NCBI GenBank assembly: GCA_018398575.1
Contig: JAGTXZ010000014.1
Coordinates: 1,178,001 to 1,242,000, forward strand
DNA: 64,000 bases
DNA from: Ampelomyces quisqualis
Taxonomy: Eukaryota; Ascomycota; Dothideomycetes; Pleosporales; Phaeosphaeriaceae
Direction: 5' to 3'
The translations under genes and the position numbers were made by a program. Position 1 is the first letter of the stretch; every line of letters starts with the position of its first letter. Below the pieces are notes generated by a model. That model was not told the origin of the DNA and ran no database searches. It was given only the letters and a program-made list of their open reading frames with translations. Of the stretch, positions 11,381-20,954 are shown one piece after another.

Positions 11381-12130
11381 ATGCCTCCCTCAGAATCTGC
11401 CCAATATATTACACCACCATCACAAAATCCACAGGCTACAGCCCAGCCTTTGGACACTGAAGAGCAGGTCAACTCATCCCAGCTCCCGGGCAGTCCAATC
11501 CAGCACTTCGACGACCCCACCGGTCTACACCTCCAAGTCGACTTCGCGTGGTCCAAGTTCAGAAACACCATCAGCGAGAAAAACGGCGACACGCTCACAC
11601 CTGTGTACGTTCAGCATTTCCGGCCCACAAAGCCGCAGCTACGCTTCGACCATGCCGGCTCAGAAGATAAATTCGCGACCGGCACCATCAACAACTTCTC
11701 CATAAGCGCAGAATGCAACATCGACGGCACAACCATCCAGCTCAAACCGCTCAAACGCTGGAAAACACAGTACAATTATCTCTCCACCACCCTCTCCGCG
11801 AACCCCAACACCCCGGCACCCATCTCCTGGATTGCCAACATGTCCATGAAACTCTGGGACTTTGTGTGTCTGGACGAGAACCACATCGCCATTGCAAAGT
11901 TCTCCGTCAACATCTGGGCCTTGAAGCAAGTTGGAAACATTTACTTCGACGCGCCTGCGAGTAAACTTGCCAAGGAAGCGAGGGACGAAATTGTCGTTAC
12001 CGGCACGTCGTTGTTGTATGTTATGATGGTTAGGATGAACAACCCACTACATCTGTTGGGCAGCATCTTTTCGAAGCCGGGGAGGGTGCATGGGAAGGAG
12101 GAGGAAGAGGAGGGTGGTAACGATAGGTAG
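11381..12130 (+). CDS. Conserved fungal protein with a tubby-C-terminal/LURP-one-like fold (tentative), 249 aa
   Basis: Single exon starting MPPSESAQYITPPSQNPQ. Residues 1-45 are Pro/Gln/Ser-rich and probably disordered. From about 50 to 225 the sequence alternates short strands and ends in a hydrophobic helix, ETIATSLLYVMM-like (seen as DEIVVTGTSLLYVMMVRM). This pattern of a beta-barrel around one C-terminal helix is what tubby-like (LURP-one) proteins of fungi show. Segments include DFAWSKFRNTI, RPTKPQLRFDHAG, SISAECNIDG, WIANMSMKLWDFVCLDEN and IAKFSVNIWALKQVGNIYF. The last 15 residues are Glu-rich. That it is a gene is secure; the fold is inferred from pattern only and the function is unknown. 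Confidence 0.75.
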   Translation: MPPSESAQYITPPSQNPQATAQPLDTEEQVNSSQLPGSPIQHFDDPTGLHLQVDFAWSKFRNTISEKNGDTLTPVYVQHFRPTKPQLRFDHAGSEDKFATGTINNFSISAECNIDGTTIQLKPLKRWKTQYNYLSTTLSANPNTPAPISWIANMSMKLWDFVCLDENHIAIAKFSVNIWALKQVGNIYFDAPASKLAKEARDEIVVTGTSLLYVMMVRMNNPLHLLGSIFSKPGRVHGKEEEEEGGNDR

Positions 12131-12790
12131 GGAATCTGGTGTTGTTAATTACCATCTCATTGTACATGTCTACGCGCTGAGTAATCCTGCCCTTCCACCC
12201 TTCTGAACACCACACCTCCTTAAACACCAAGCCTTGGTATCTAGTAACCCCGCTACCCCTTGAGAATTGTCCCGTCGCTATACCTGCCACGCTAGCACAG
12301 ACTTGTCGATCAATCATCTACTTGGCTGCGCATGCTTGTGCTTCGGCATCCTGTGTGCGCCGAGAGAAAAGTTGGCCTTTGCTTTGTGTGTAGTTTGTTT
12401 CAGTTGAAGTACTCCAAGACACCCAAGGCAAGGGATGCTTACAAGAAGTGATTTTCATCTCCTCGCCAAAAGAAAGCTAGAAGCCCTAAATCTGTCCTAT
12501 TTCTGTTCTAAATCCTATAGCAGGAACTCTGCTTAGACTCCGGGGGGCAGGTACACAATGCTCTGCTTTGAAGTAATGATATCATACTGCACCTAAAGTG
12601 CTCGAGCCATAGGCGATTCTCTGACAACAGTGTATGTTCAAACACCCTTGCGCGGGTCGTGATGTATGATGTGCATGTCGTGACATTTCGCAGCAAACAA
12701 CGCTACGCAATCTAATCTAGAGGGTAGCGAAAAGAATCATCTTCACACCTTGCTTGTGTATAATCGGCAGACCAACCACCAGGGCCAGAT
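12131..12790. other. Convergent intergenic region
   Basis: This holds the 3' flanks of the tubby-like gene (+) and the phosphate permease (-). The frames here are short and unlike proteins. No RNA gene or repeat is seen. Confidence 0.5.
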
Positions 12791-14721
12791 CTAGAAATGT
12801 GGCGTATTCAGCGCCATAGCCATGAGCAGTCCAGAAATCAAACCCGCACTAGGCAGGGTGATGATCCAAGATGAGAAAATAAACGCAATCTGCTTCCAGT
12901 TGACGGCGCGAATGTCGAAGTTGCATAGCGCGACTCCGATAGTGGCTCCGGTGAGGCACTGCGTTGTTGACACAGGTAAACCTAGACGACTAGCGAGCAG
13001 AACGGTGATGGCGGCGCCAAGTTCCATGGCAAAACCGCGTGTAGGTGAGACTTGCGTGATCTTGTTTCCGAGCGAACGCATAACGTGGTAGCCGTAGACT
13101 GTTGAGAGAATATTAGTATGCATGGTTGTTGAGGAGTTCTCTTGTTTACTTACACCAGAATCCGAGACCGAGCAGTAGACCGGCGGCGACAAGAATCCAG
13201 ATTGGCGTGTCGGCGGTGGAAGTGACACTTCCACTTTCATAGGTGTTGTAGCTGGCAACCCAGGGACCGACGGCGTTTGCGACTGTTTTCTGTTGTCAGC
13301 AAATGTTCAAGACGAGATGAGATGTATGTGTAATGTTGACATACCATCATTGGATCCGTGAGCGATAGACATCATCATTGCTGACGCTACTTGGGCGTAT
13401 GTCCATAGATGCTCGACACGATTATCATAGACAATAGCACGGGCGTGGACGGCACCGAGGTCTGTGGATGACTTTAGCACTTTGATATTCCTTCCAGGTA
13501 AATACGCCTACTTTTCTGAGTGACAACGTCACGCGCAACACCTTGCAACAGAAGATACTTTGCCCAGTTTCCAATCTTCTTGGGCGAGTAGAATGACAGA
13601 TCGTGGACGGGATGTAGCCATCGTTCTTCGGGCTCTGGCTTCGAAACAACTTGAGTGTTGGGGCAACATGTGTTGGGGACGGACAGACCGCGACCAGCGC
13701 GCTCAGTGGGACCAAAGGCATGGCTACCAGGTGCGTTCACTGCAGTAGAAATGCTGTGCTCATTGCGGTCGTTGGCTTTTGAGTCGAGGACAAGAGAATT
13801 TTCTAGAGCTTTGTTCGCATCGGCCTTCTCCAGATCGTTTGTGTTGTCTTGGACAGAGGTCTTCGCGTAATAGTCGATAACGGCCGACTCACCCTTGCCG
13901 GGCCAGTAGATCGGAGGGTCCTCGCGGTACAGAAGTGGACCGAGGGGAATATGCCATACTCGCATGCGGGCATCGTTCACAATGAGCCGACGGTGGAAGT
14001 AGGGAACGAAGAAGATGTAGCTGATAGCCAGTACACCTGCTGCTACCCCGAGAATAATTCCAGTGACCTTGCCTGCTCCCATCTCTTCGAATGACTCAGA
14101 ATTTGGTAACTCATCAAGGATGAAGAGAGCCAACACGCCGGCGGTGAAGGCGAGGTACCATGGAATGAGACGCATACCCCACTTGAGTGGATCCTTCCTC
14201 TCGAGCACAAGAAACTTGACCGTTAAGAAAAGAGCAGCAGCGAAACCAGCCGCAATGAGCGGGGCGATAGCCCATGATGCGGCGATTTGAGAGAGACTGC
14301 CACTCGACCAGGCCCATTTGAGAGGAGTCTGCGCGGCGATACCCGCACCGGCCAGAGCACCAACAACCGTTTGGGTGGTAGAAACCGGCATCCCGTAGAA
14401 TGTAGCGATGGTCAGGAATGTTGCGCTACCGACCTCAGCGCAACCCATGACCAGCATGAACGTCGCGGGGTTGGAGCGAAACTTATCCGGACCAAATACA
14501 CCAGATTTGATAGTGGATGTGACTTTTGCGCCCAGAGCAACGGCCCCAAGAAATTCTGTGAAGCAGGCAAGGATACCGGCTTGCCACATCTTCAGTGTCC
14601 GCGCAGCCACAGATGTGGCATACGAGTTGGCGACATCGTTAGCGCCGTTAGAAGCTGATGAGAAGACAAAGGCGATGGTGGTCAAGGCCAAGATCCAGTT
14701 GTACTTTGTAAGTACTGCCAT
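12791..14721 (-). CDS. PiT-family phosphate permease (Pho-4/Pho89 type sodium/phosphate symporter), 587 aa
   Basis: A plasma-membrane importer of inorganic phosphate. Exons are 14721..13512, 13461..13345, 13282..13154 and 13098..12791. Both PiT signature repeats are present: GANDVANSYATSVAART near the N-terminus (about residue 26) and, after splicing exons 2 and 3, HGSNDVANAVGPWVASY near the C-terminus. The paired PVSTTQTVVGALAG and PVSTTQCLTGATIG motifs also mark the two inverted halves. There are about 6-7 hydrophobic segments in the first 270 residues, a long hydrophilic cytosolic loop (about 285-400), then 4-5 more. I chose the ATG at 14721 (MAVLTKYNW); the ATG at 14769 would add 16 hydrophobic residues. 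Family certain, coupling ion inferred. Confidence 0.93.
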
Positions 14722-15790
14722 GATAAGTAATCGAAGGGGAAAGCTGATAATGAACGTGAAGTCAATCAAGCTGGAGAGCGCCTTATAGGCGTGTAAGGTT
14801 ATGACGGAGCAGCCTCGTGGTCGAACTGCCGGCGGAAGAAAGAAGTATGATTGTCGTAGGAGGCAACTGATGGAGGTGTGGAAAAACTTGGAATCGTTAC
14901 CTATGCACGTACTTCATGTGGACCACATGCTTATGAGGACGAATTCTATGGACCCCCTGGGGCAGGCTCCATTTCCACCCATGGCAATTCAACGTTAGTA
15001 CTTGGTGAAAATTCGACGACGGCCAAGCATAGGGTATCAAGTCCGACGCTTCAGCGTCTTGAAAGTCTTGGTATTCTCCGCTGTATTCTACTTGATCGCC
15101 TGTCAACCGTCCAGGAAGCCGTTTCTGGGGGGCTTGTTTGCCGCAAGGCGGTTGAGGCATGTCCACGTCCGGCGAATCAGATAGCCAGAAACAGAAACGT
15201 GGGCAGTGTCATGAATATCGTAGACAGTGGGCAGCCAAGGTGATGGGGCTGGACAAGCACTTGGCGATGCGCTCGAGGTTGCTGTAGGCATCCCGCCAAT
15301 GAGGCTTTTTGAACACTTTTCGCTTTCCGGCAACTCGGCACAGAAGCATGTCCAAATAGTTGATTTTGTAGATGCAAGTAAAGAACATGGCACGATCAGG
15401 ATCTCCGACATGGCAGAGTTGAGCGCGTGTTTTTTCGTACCGGCGGAAGTCCTGAGGAAAAGCATCTCTCCTCCGCCAAGGCACTATCCGCCCGTTATGG
15501 CCTCAGACCAATGATGTCGCCTCTGCTACGTCACCCCTGCTAGGAGAATCTGGATTGGGCAGGAGGTCGAACCTTTCACTTACATTCGTGAGACACGACG
15601 ATAGTTTTTACTCAGATCAAGCCCTTGGCTGAATCGATTGTGGACTTTTCATTCGATTGTTCTTTTCTTATAAAGGACAAGCCCAGCCTGATTTTGACAT
15701 GCATCCCATCCATGAATGTTTCGCATGATTATTGGCAGTCTCAAATGTGAAGAAAGTCACGGCAAAAGCCGCCAACCACGACCATTATTG
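14722..15790. other. Intergenic region with uncertain reading-frame relics
   Basis: The permease promoter should lie at the left end; E-box-like half sites occur at about 14904-14930 (gcacgtac, catgtg, cacatg). On the minus strand at 15209-15484 a 91-codon frame reads FRRYEKTRAQLCHVGDP, then INYLDMLLCR and HWRDAYSNLERIAK. It looks protein-like and faintly recalls the middle region of fungal Zn-cluster transcription factors, but it has no zinc cluster, no convincing splice context and stops on both sides. I do not call it a gene; it could be another relic of the decayed locus to the right. Confidence 0.35.
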
Positions 15791-15799
15791 TGTTGCAGC

Positions 15800-16030
15800 A
15801 CATAGTAATATCGCCGATAATTCTGGATCATTTGGGCCGTCATTTGCTTTTCATTCATCCCAACTACCTACTTCCTCCATCCAGAGACAGCGAACAGGAC
15901 CTTGGAAGACATCGACCGCTTCTTCGAACCAGAACCTGGCATTCTGGTCCATCGCAATACGTTAGCGGTGCAGCTACATCGGCCAGCAGAATTTATCGAG
16001 GCTGATGCCAGAATTGCAGCTGTTGAATAG
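15800..16030 (+). pseudogene. Relic: C-terminal end of an MFS sugar transporter
   Basis: From 15828 one frame reads WIIWAVICFSFIPTTYFLHP, directly followed by ETANRTLEDIDRFFEPEPG and then ILVHRNTLAVQLHRPAEF, ending at the TAG at 16028-16030. This is the last membrane helix plus the PET..RTLEDID signature and cytosolic tail of sugar-porter proteins. Just upstream this frame meets a stop, and a neighbouring frame gives ISPIIL, the expected preceding helix, so a frameshift breaks the gene. No further upstream transporter sequence is found, so at most about 80 of some 500 residues remain. The identity of the fragment is good; the sugar is unknown. Confidence 0.6.
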
Positions 16031-16139
16031 GTCAAGTACGGCGAGAAAGCTAGGAGTGATCAAGTTGAGAGGAAGGAAACCGTGTAAAAGGTGACGTGAA
16101 AGCCAAGATGTGTGCGAACGATATTGTGTTAAGAAAGCT

Positions 16140-17060
16140 TTATGGCTCATTCCAACATCCGTCAATGAAGTTTACCGTCAGAGTATTGGAGTTCTTTTTC
16201 AGCAAGGTCTCACGACCGATATCAAGGAGCTTACCAACATCCTGTCGGCAGTCCGCTTCCCGTAAGCTATTTACCAAGTCTCAAGCATGATTCGGAATAA
16301 CATACCCAGAACTAATCCTCTCAACTCCTTCCCTCGTCCCGTTGCCAGAAATGCGCAAGTCTGGCCGCACAAAGTCGGCCCATCCTTGAACAAGTCCCTA
16401 AGGAAGTCTTCATCTGTGATGTCTCCATATTTTTCCTTGACATCTCTCGCAGAACCAGCTATAAGAATTCAGAAATGTTGCTCGTCATGAATCAAGTCCT
16501 CAATGGCTGAGGCTTACCATGACTTCACACCACCCAGATGGAGCGCATACTTCTGAATCGATTGATCCAAACCATCCAATTCAATCTACTTTTGCAAAGT
16601 ATACGAAACTCTAATCAGCGCCGCTTTGAATGTTACATACCCAGGGGTCATAAAAACATACACCGTGCCGGACTGCAATGCAATTCTGATGATATATCCA
16701 TGTCCACAATTTTGCATGCGTGGAAGCATTTGATGAATCAGCATAACGGCGCCTTGAGGTTGACTTCAATCTATTTCCAGAAACTATCAAATGTGGACAT
16801 AATGAATGGTCTTTGATAGAAGATGCCAGCGGTGTTGAATAGTATGTCGATGGGTCCGAGTTGTTTCTCTGCGTCTTCAATAACTTGTTTGATTTTGTTC
16901 AAGTCCGTGACAATGCAGACAGATTACGTGACTTTGACACTATGCTATAGACATTCTTCTTTTTTTTTGAACTAATTGTCGATTGTGAGATCAAGGACAG
17001 CAACGTCGGCGCCGGACTGGCTAATGCATAGGAGGAAAGACAACACGTGCGCGCACGCTA
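16140..17060 (-). pseudogene. Broken short-chain dehydrogenase gene
   Basis: Read on the minus strand, pieces of one SDR appear in order across changing frames: SGADVAVLDLT (about 17030-16990), then KQVIEDAEKQLGPIDILFN followed by TAGIFYQRPF (about 16900-16800), then an in-frame TAG after SFWK, then IEVNLKAPL, then YVTFKAALIRVSYTLQ (the region of the catalytic Lys), a TAG, ALHLGGVKS, then DVKEKYGDITDEDFLRDLF, CAFLATGRGKELRGL, and after an intron DCRQDVGKLLDIGRE, ending SNTLTVNFIDGCWNEP and a TAA at 16142-16140. At least two in-frame stops and two or more frameshifts are present and the glycine-rich N-terminus is missing. At least one stop (TGG to TAG type) fits a G-to-A change. It is not the same gene as the intact SDR at 8226. 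Confidence 0.7.
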
Positions 17061-17191
17061 GTGCAACAATATTGGAAGCTATAAAAGCACTATGTTTGTT
17101 ACAACTTACTACAATCAATCTGATAACGTCTATAACATATCTATCTGAAGAGGATGCCACAAGAAAACCACCTTGTATGAAGGAAAATCTG

Positions 17192-18547
17192 CTAGCGCCA
17201 TTCCTCTTTCCAAATCCAGAAATGGCCACCATAACGACGACCACTCCAATCTCCGACGATCCCGAATGGTGTTATGCAGCCGCTCCACGTCCATGCCCAT
17301 CCGGCGACAATATACTGCTTTACAAGCAGCACTTCTCCCTTGAAAGATACTTGCCCTTCCAGCGTGAATTCCCCGTGCGCATCGAAGCCCCTGCTTTGCA
17401 AATCGATTTTCGCGCTGGTTGCCTCGGTGTCTAGTTCATGCTCCAATGGCTTCCTCGCAACAATCTGTACATCGACCATAGGTGGGTCGTACCTTGTCGT
17501 TGGCTGCCAGAGACCACGGCCTTGCCTCTCATCAGTGTAGTAGCCCATCCATTTCCCAGTCAAGAACTCGGGACTAGTCATCATCTGGAGATGGCTTGTA
17601 CTGAAGCTGCCTCCGGCAGGATAAAGTGATCTAATCTCCATGAAGGTTTGGAAAGGGATCTTGGTAGTCTTCGGCAGAGGACCATGTTCACCAACTGCTA
17701 ATGGAAATTTAACGGCAAGTTGCAGCATGAAAGGCAAGATCCACGAAAAAGCTTGTGACTGGCTGGAAGCGATATTTTCGTAGGGATAATCTGTGACGTG
17801 GTCGCACAAAAGTCTGATGGTGTCATCGAAGTTCTTCGCCATACCCAAGGCAGTATCAGGATTCGTCGACGACGGGCAGAAATACTTCTCAAACTGGCTG
17901 GTAGTCTCGATGGAGTCCCGGGCGTTGCCGAGTCGTTGTAGAGTAACGTAGCATATGACGAAATGCAAGTTGATAAATTCTGCTCTTTGCTTATCGGGAG
18001 TTGCCAGAGAATCAGATATTGACTCGTAACGAGTTTGCAGACGTCGTTCATGAACTTCGCACATCGGGCGGAGGAAAGCATTGGGTTCTAGGGCTAGCGT
18101 AGCAGGATGGTGCAGTGCTAGCAATTGAGGTAGCCATTCAGAAACGTCAAATGAAGTGTTCCAAGGCGATAAGTGCGAGGCCCATTGCTTTTGGTTTGCA
18201 GGAGGTTGAATCAGTACGGCTTCAGTGCAACGCTGAGCAGCATAAGCCAAGTACTTTGCCTCCTCAATAGATGCGTCGGTAAGGACTGAGCCTCCTTCAA
18301 GCCATTCGAGCTGGCTTGGATCAAGATCATTGCGATTCGATGCAGCGAACACTCGAAGCAAGCTCTCTTTGGCGCCTCTGGTGTTAGAGAAGCAGTGTTG
18401 CGCAATACCTTGCAGCACCAGCCGATCATTAAAGATACCATGTAACCTTCGGCTGAGCCTTTGCAGATTGAGCAGCGATGCGAAGGGCAAGTACGAGGCT
18501 ACTCGCTGAAGCAGCTCAGTTGGTAAGGAGAGTAATGTCGCCATCAC
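17192..18547 (-). CDS. F-box protein, 451 aa
   Basis: Probably a substrate adaptor of an SCF ubiquitin ligase. The F-box is at residues 5-45 (LSLPTELLQRVASYLPFASL, then LNLQRLSRRLHG), with the expected LP..L and leucine pattern for Skp1 binding. The middle is helical without recognisable repeats. The C-terminal 130 residues form a conserved module seen behind many fungal F-boxes: GKWMGYYTDERQGRGLW, FDAHGEFTLEGQV, WTWSGCITPFGIVGDWSG, ending GGHFWIWKEEWR. It is a single exon. The start is the first Met of MMATLLSL; using the second changes one residue. It ends about 130 bp from the SDR pseudogene, and no promoter element is evident. The target protein cannot be guessed. Confidence 0.88.
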   Translation of the reverse strand: MMATLLSLPTELLQRVASYLPFASLLNLQRLSRRLHGIFNDRLVLQGIAQHCFSNTRGAKESLLRVFAASNRNDLDPSQLEWLEGGSVLTDASIEEAKYLAYAAQRCTEAVLIQPPANQKQWASHLSPWNTSFDVSEWLPQLLALHHPATLALEPNAFLRPMCEVHERRLQTRYESISDSLATPDKQRAEFINLHFVICYVTLQRLGNARDSIETTSQFEKYFCPSSTNPDTALGMAKNFDDTIRLLCDHVTDYPYENIASSQSQAFSWILPFMLQLAVKFPLAVGEHGPLPKTTKIPFQTFMEIRSLYPAGGSFSTSHLQMMTSPEFLTGKWMGYYTDERQGRGLWQPTTRYDPPMVDVQIVARKPLEHELDTEATSAKIDLQSRGFDAHGEFTLEGQVSFKGEVLLVKQYIVAGWAWTWSGCITPFGIVGDWSGRRYGGHFWIWKEEWR

Positions 18548-19542
18548 GAGATGAAGCAGATGAAGGGAAGTTTGGTGTTCAAGGAGAAGTGGACGGTTTT
18601 GTATTCGGGTCCTCGACGTTAGGGGGGTCTATCATTTCGACACTGAGCGCTGTTGCCTGGCCACACACGAGGTGCAGAGGCCTCTTGCGCTATACCGTTC
18701 TGATATTAGCGCACTGCGTCATCCCGGTTATACTGACTGGTGTAACCAAGACTTGTACTCGAGAGCCGTACGGAGGGAGTATCACCAAAGTCCCACTGAC
18801 CCTCTGACAGCCACAGATGGCACGTATACATGGGTCATCACAGAATTGAAACGATTGGAAGTTCTTATCATTTGGACCCAGGTGGGCCAGATCGACCAAC
18901 GAAGACCTACCCAGTCAACTCTGGTGACACAACCCTTCTGAAATCAATGCTACTGCAATCCTGTCAAGTGTGGATGAACGTTCCGCTTGCACAGAAAAGT
19001 CGTACGAAGATGCCTCTGTCGTGCCAGCGAAAGAAGTTTATGCTCACTATATTGACATTGGCAGACGCAGTCCTGATCAGACATCGTGTGGGCTCGAGGA
19101 CACCTTTCCGTATTTGCTCGGTCAGTACCGCTCCGTCTGTTGTATCACCGGAATGGCGCCTATCACTTCCGAATCCCAAGAACATTCTTCCAGAAGCCGA
19201 CACTACATAAGTATACTTCCACCAATAGCACAATTTGTTTGCTAGATGCAATATCGAGTTGGATAATGTTCTGTCCAAATTCTTACGTCGAGGAGCTCTT
19301 GTTTCTTCCGCGAGAAATCTGGTCGCTCGCCCTTGATCTCACTGGATACCCGAGAGATTTAGAGATGTAACAAATGTGTCACTGCAGCAAGGAGTTCATG
19401 TACCCCCCACTAACTGCAGCTGATCGGCATCCCTGAAAAGGCCATATATTCCCAGAGCTACACGAAGAAGCATAGAATTACCAATCGCTAAACATTTGCT
19501 GAGAACAACATCTCGTCTTTCTTTCCACCTTGACTATCGAAA
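18548..19542. other. Intergenic region with a possible gene relic
   Basis: The left part serves as promoter for the F-box gene and the right part for the alpha-galactosidase. Between 18970 and 19370 plus-strand frames are locally protein-like (for example SYVEELLFLPREIWSLAL near 19280), but they are short, unspliceable by clear signals and not recognised. I see no intact gene. Confidence 0.4.
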
Positions 19543-20954
19543 ATGCTTTCACGGACGCTCTCCCTAGGTCCCTTGTTGTTCGGTACTGGTTTCGGATTGA
19601 TTTCTAAAGACGGAACTACCGGTCGCCTTCCAGCTATGGGATGGAGCTCGTGGAATGAGTACGAATGCAATATCAACGAGACTGTTTTTGTCAACGTCGG
19701 TAACCTACTGGTCTCCCTAGGTCTCAAGGATCTAGGTTATGATCACGTTAATATCGACGATTGCTGGAGTGACAAAGTTAGCCAGCGAGATAATACAACT
19801 GGGAAGATTCAACCCGACTACGTCAAGTTTCCACAGGGAATCAAGCATACAGCAGATGAGATCCACAAATTGGGACTCAAGATCGGCATCTATAGTGATG
19901 CTGGAAGTTTGACTTGTGGTGGATTTGCCGGGTCTCTCGGCCATGAAGTCTTGGACGCGAAGACATGGGCGGACTGGGGCATCGATTGTTTGTGCACGAT
20001 CATGTATTGACAGTCTCCTAGCTGACATGTTTAGATCTGAAATACGACAACTGCAATGTGCCAGACGAATGGGATGACGATTATCGTTGGTGGCCGGAGA
20101 ATTGGCTCGGGGGACCTCCGGATGAAGACCAGTCTGCAGGTGGAGATGGTGAAGCAAAGCCGGTACCAGCACCTCCGGGTTATGACTGGACGGGGTCGAA
20201 GAGCTTCACCCGTTACAAGGCCATGAGCGACGCTCTCGTGGCCGTCAACCGTACGATTCAGTATTCGCAATGTGCATGGGGTCATGCACGAATTGATGAG
20301 TGGGGAAATCTCACTGGGCACAGCTGGCGAATGTGGGGCGACATTTATCCCATATGGTCCGGCAAGGCGCAGTGGTCATGGGGCGTTATGCCTATCCTCA
20401 ACCACGCATCTTTCTTTTACAACAACACAGACTTTTGGGGTCATGGTGATTTTGACATGCTGGAGGTTGGTAATGGCAATTTGACGATCGAAGAAAGTCG
20501 TTCTCATTTTGCCCTGTGGGCTGCGCTCAAGTCGCCTCTCATCATTGGCACAGCTCTGGAAGGCATCAAGCCAGAGATACTGGAAATCCTGAGCAACAAG
20601 GATCTCATCGCTTTCAACCAAGATCCAGTCTTCGGAAAATCAGCTAAACCCTACAAGTGGGGCGTGAACGCGGACTTTACTTGGAATCAGACACACCCTG
20701 CCGAGTACTGGAGCGGACAGTCATCCAAAGGAACCCACGTCTTTGTCCTCAATACTCTGGATATCGCACAAAATAAGACCATTGTCTTTGAAGAGGTTCC
20801 CGAACTCGATTCAGACGCGGAATATGTCGTATATGATTTGTGGACCGGGCAAAAGCAGGGCAGATTCGAGACAAAATATGAAGCGCTTGTGGAGCGACAT
20901 GATACAGTAGCGATAAGGCTTGTCAAGGTGGACTGTGAGTTTTCCGACATCTGA
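19543..20954 (+). CDS. GH27 alpha-galactosidase, 454 aa
   Basis: Hydrolyses terminal alpha-galactosyl residues of oligosaccharides and galactomannan, probably outside the cell. Exon 1 is 19543..19987, the intron 19988..20034 (47 nt), exon 2 20035..20954. Splicing creates WGIDYLKYDNC, whose Asp153 is the nucleophile of clan D; the acid/base is Asp251 in SWRMWGDIYP. Other family blocks are LPAMGWSSWNEYECNI, GYDHVNIDDCW, LGLKIGIYSDAGSLTCGG, HGDFDMLEVGNG and ALKSPLIIG. The N-terminus (MLSRTLSLGPLLFGTGFG) is a weak signal peptide. Several N-x-T/S sites support secretion. The 3' end is uncertain: a GTGAGT at 20936, in the codons after KVD, could start another intron with acceptors near 20982 or 21006, replacing the final CEFSDI. 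It sits beside the decayed sugar-transporter and SDR remnants. Confidence 0.9.

Noticed and set aside
15209..15484. Minus-strand frame resembling part of a fungal transcription factor
   Set aside because: Only a vague resemblance, no zinc cluster, stops on both sides; kept only as a possible relic in the intergenic entry.
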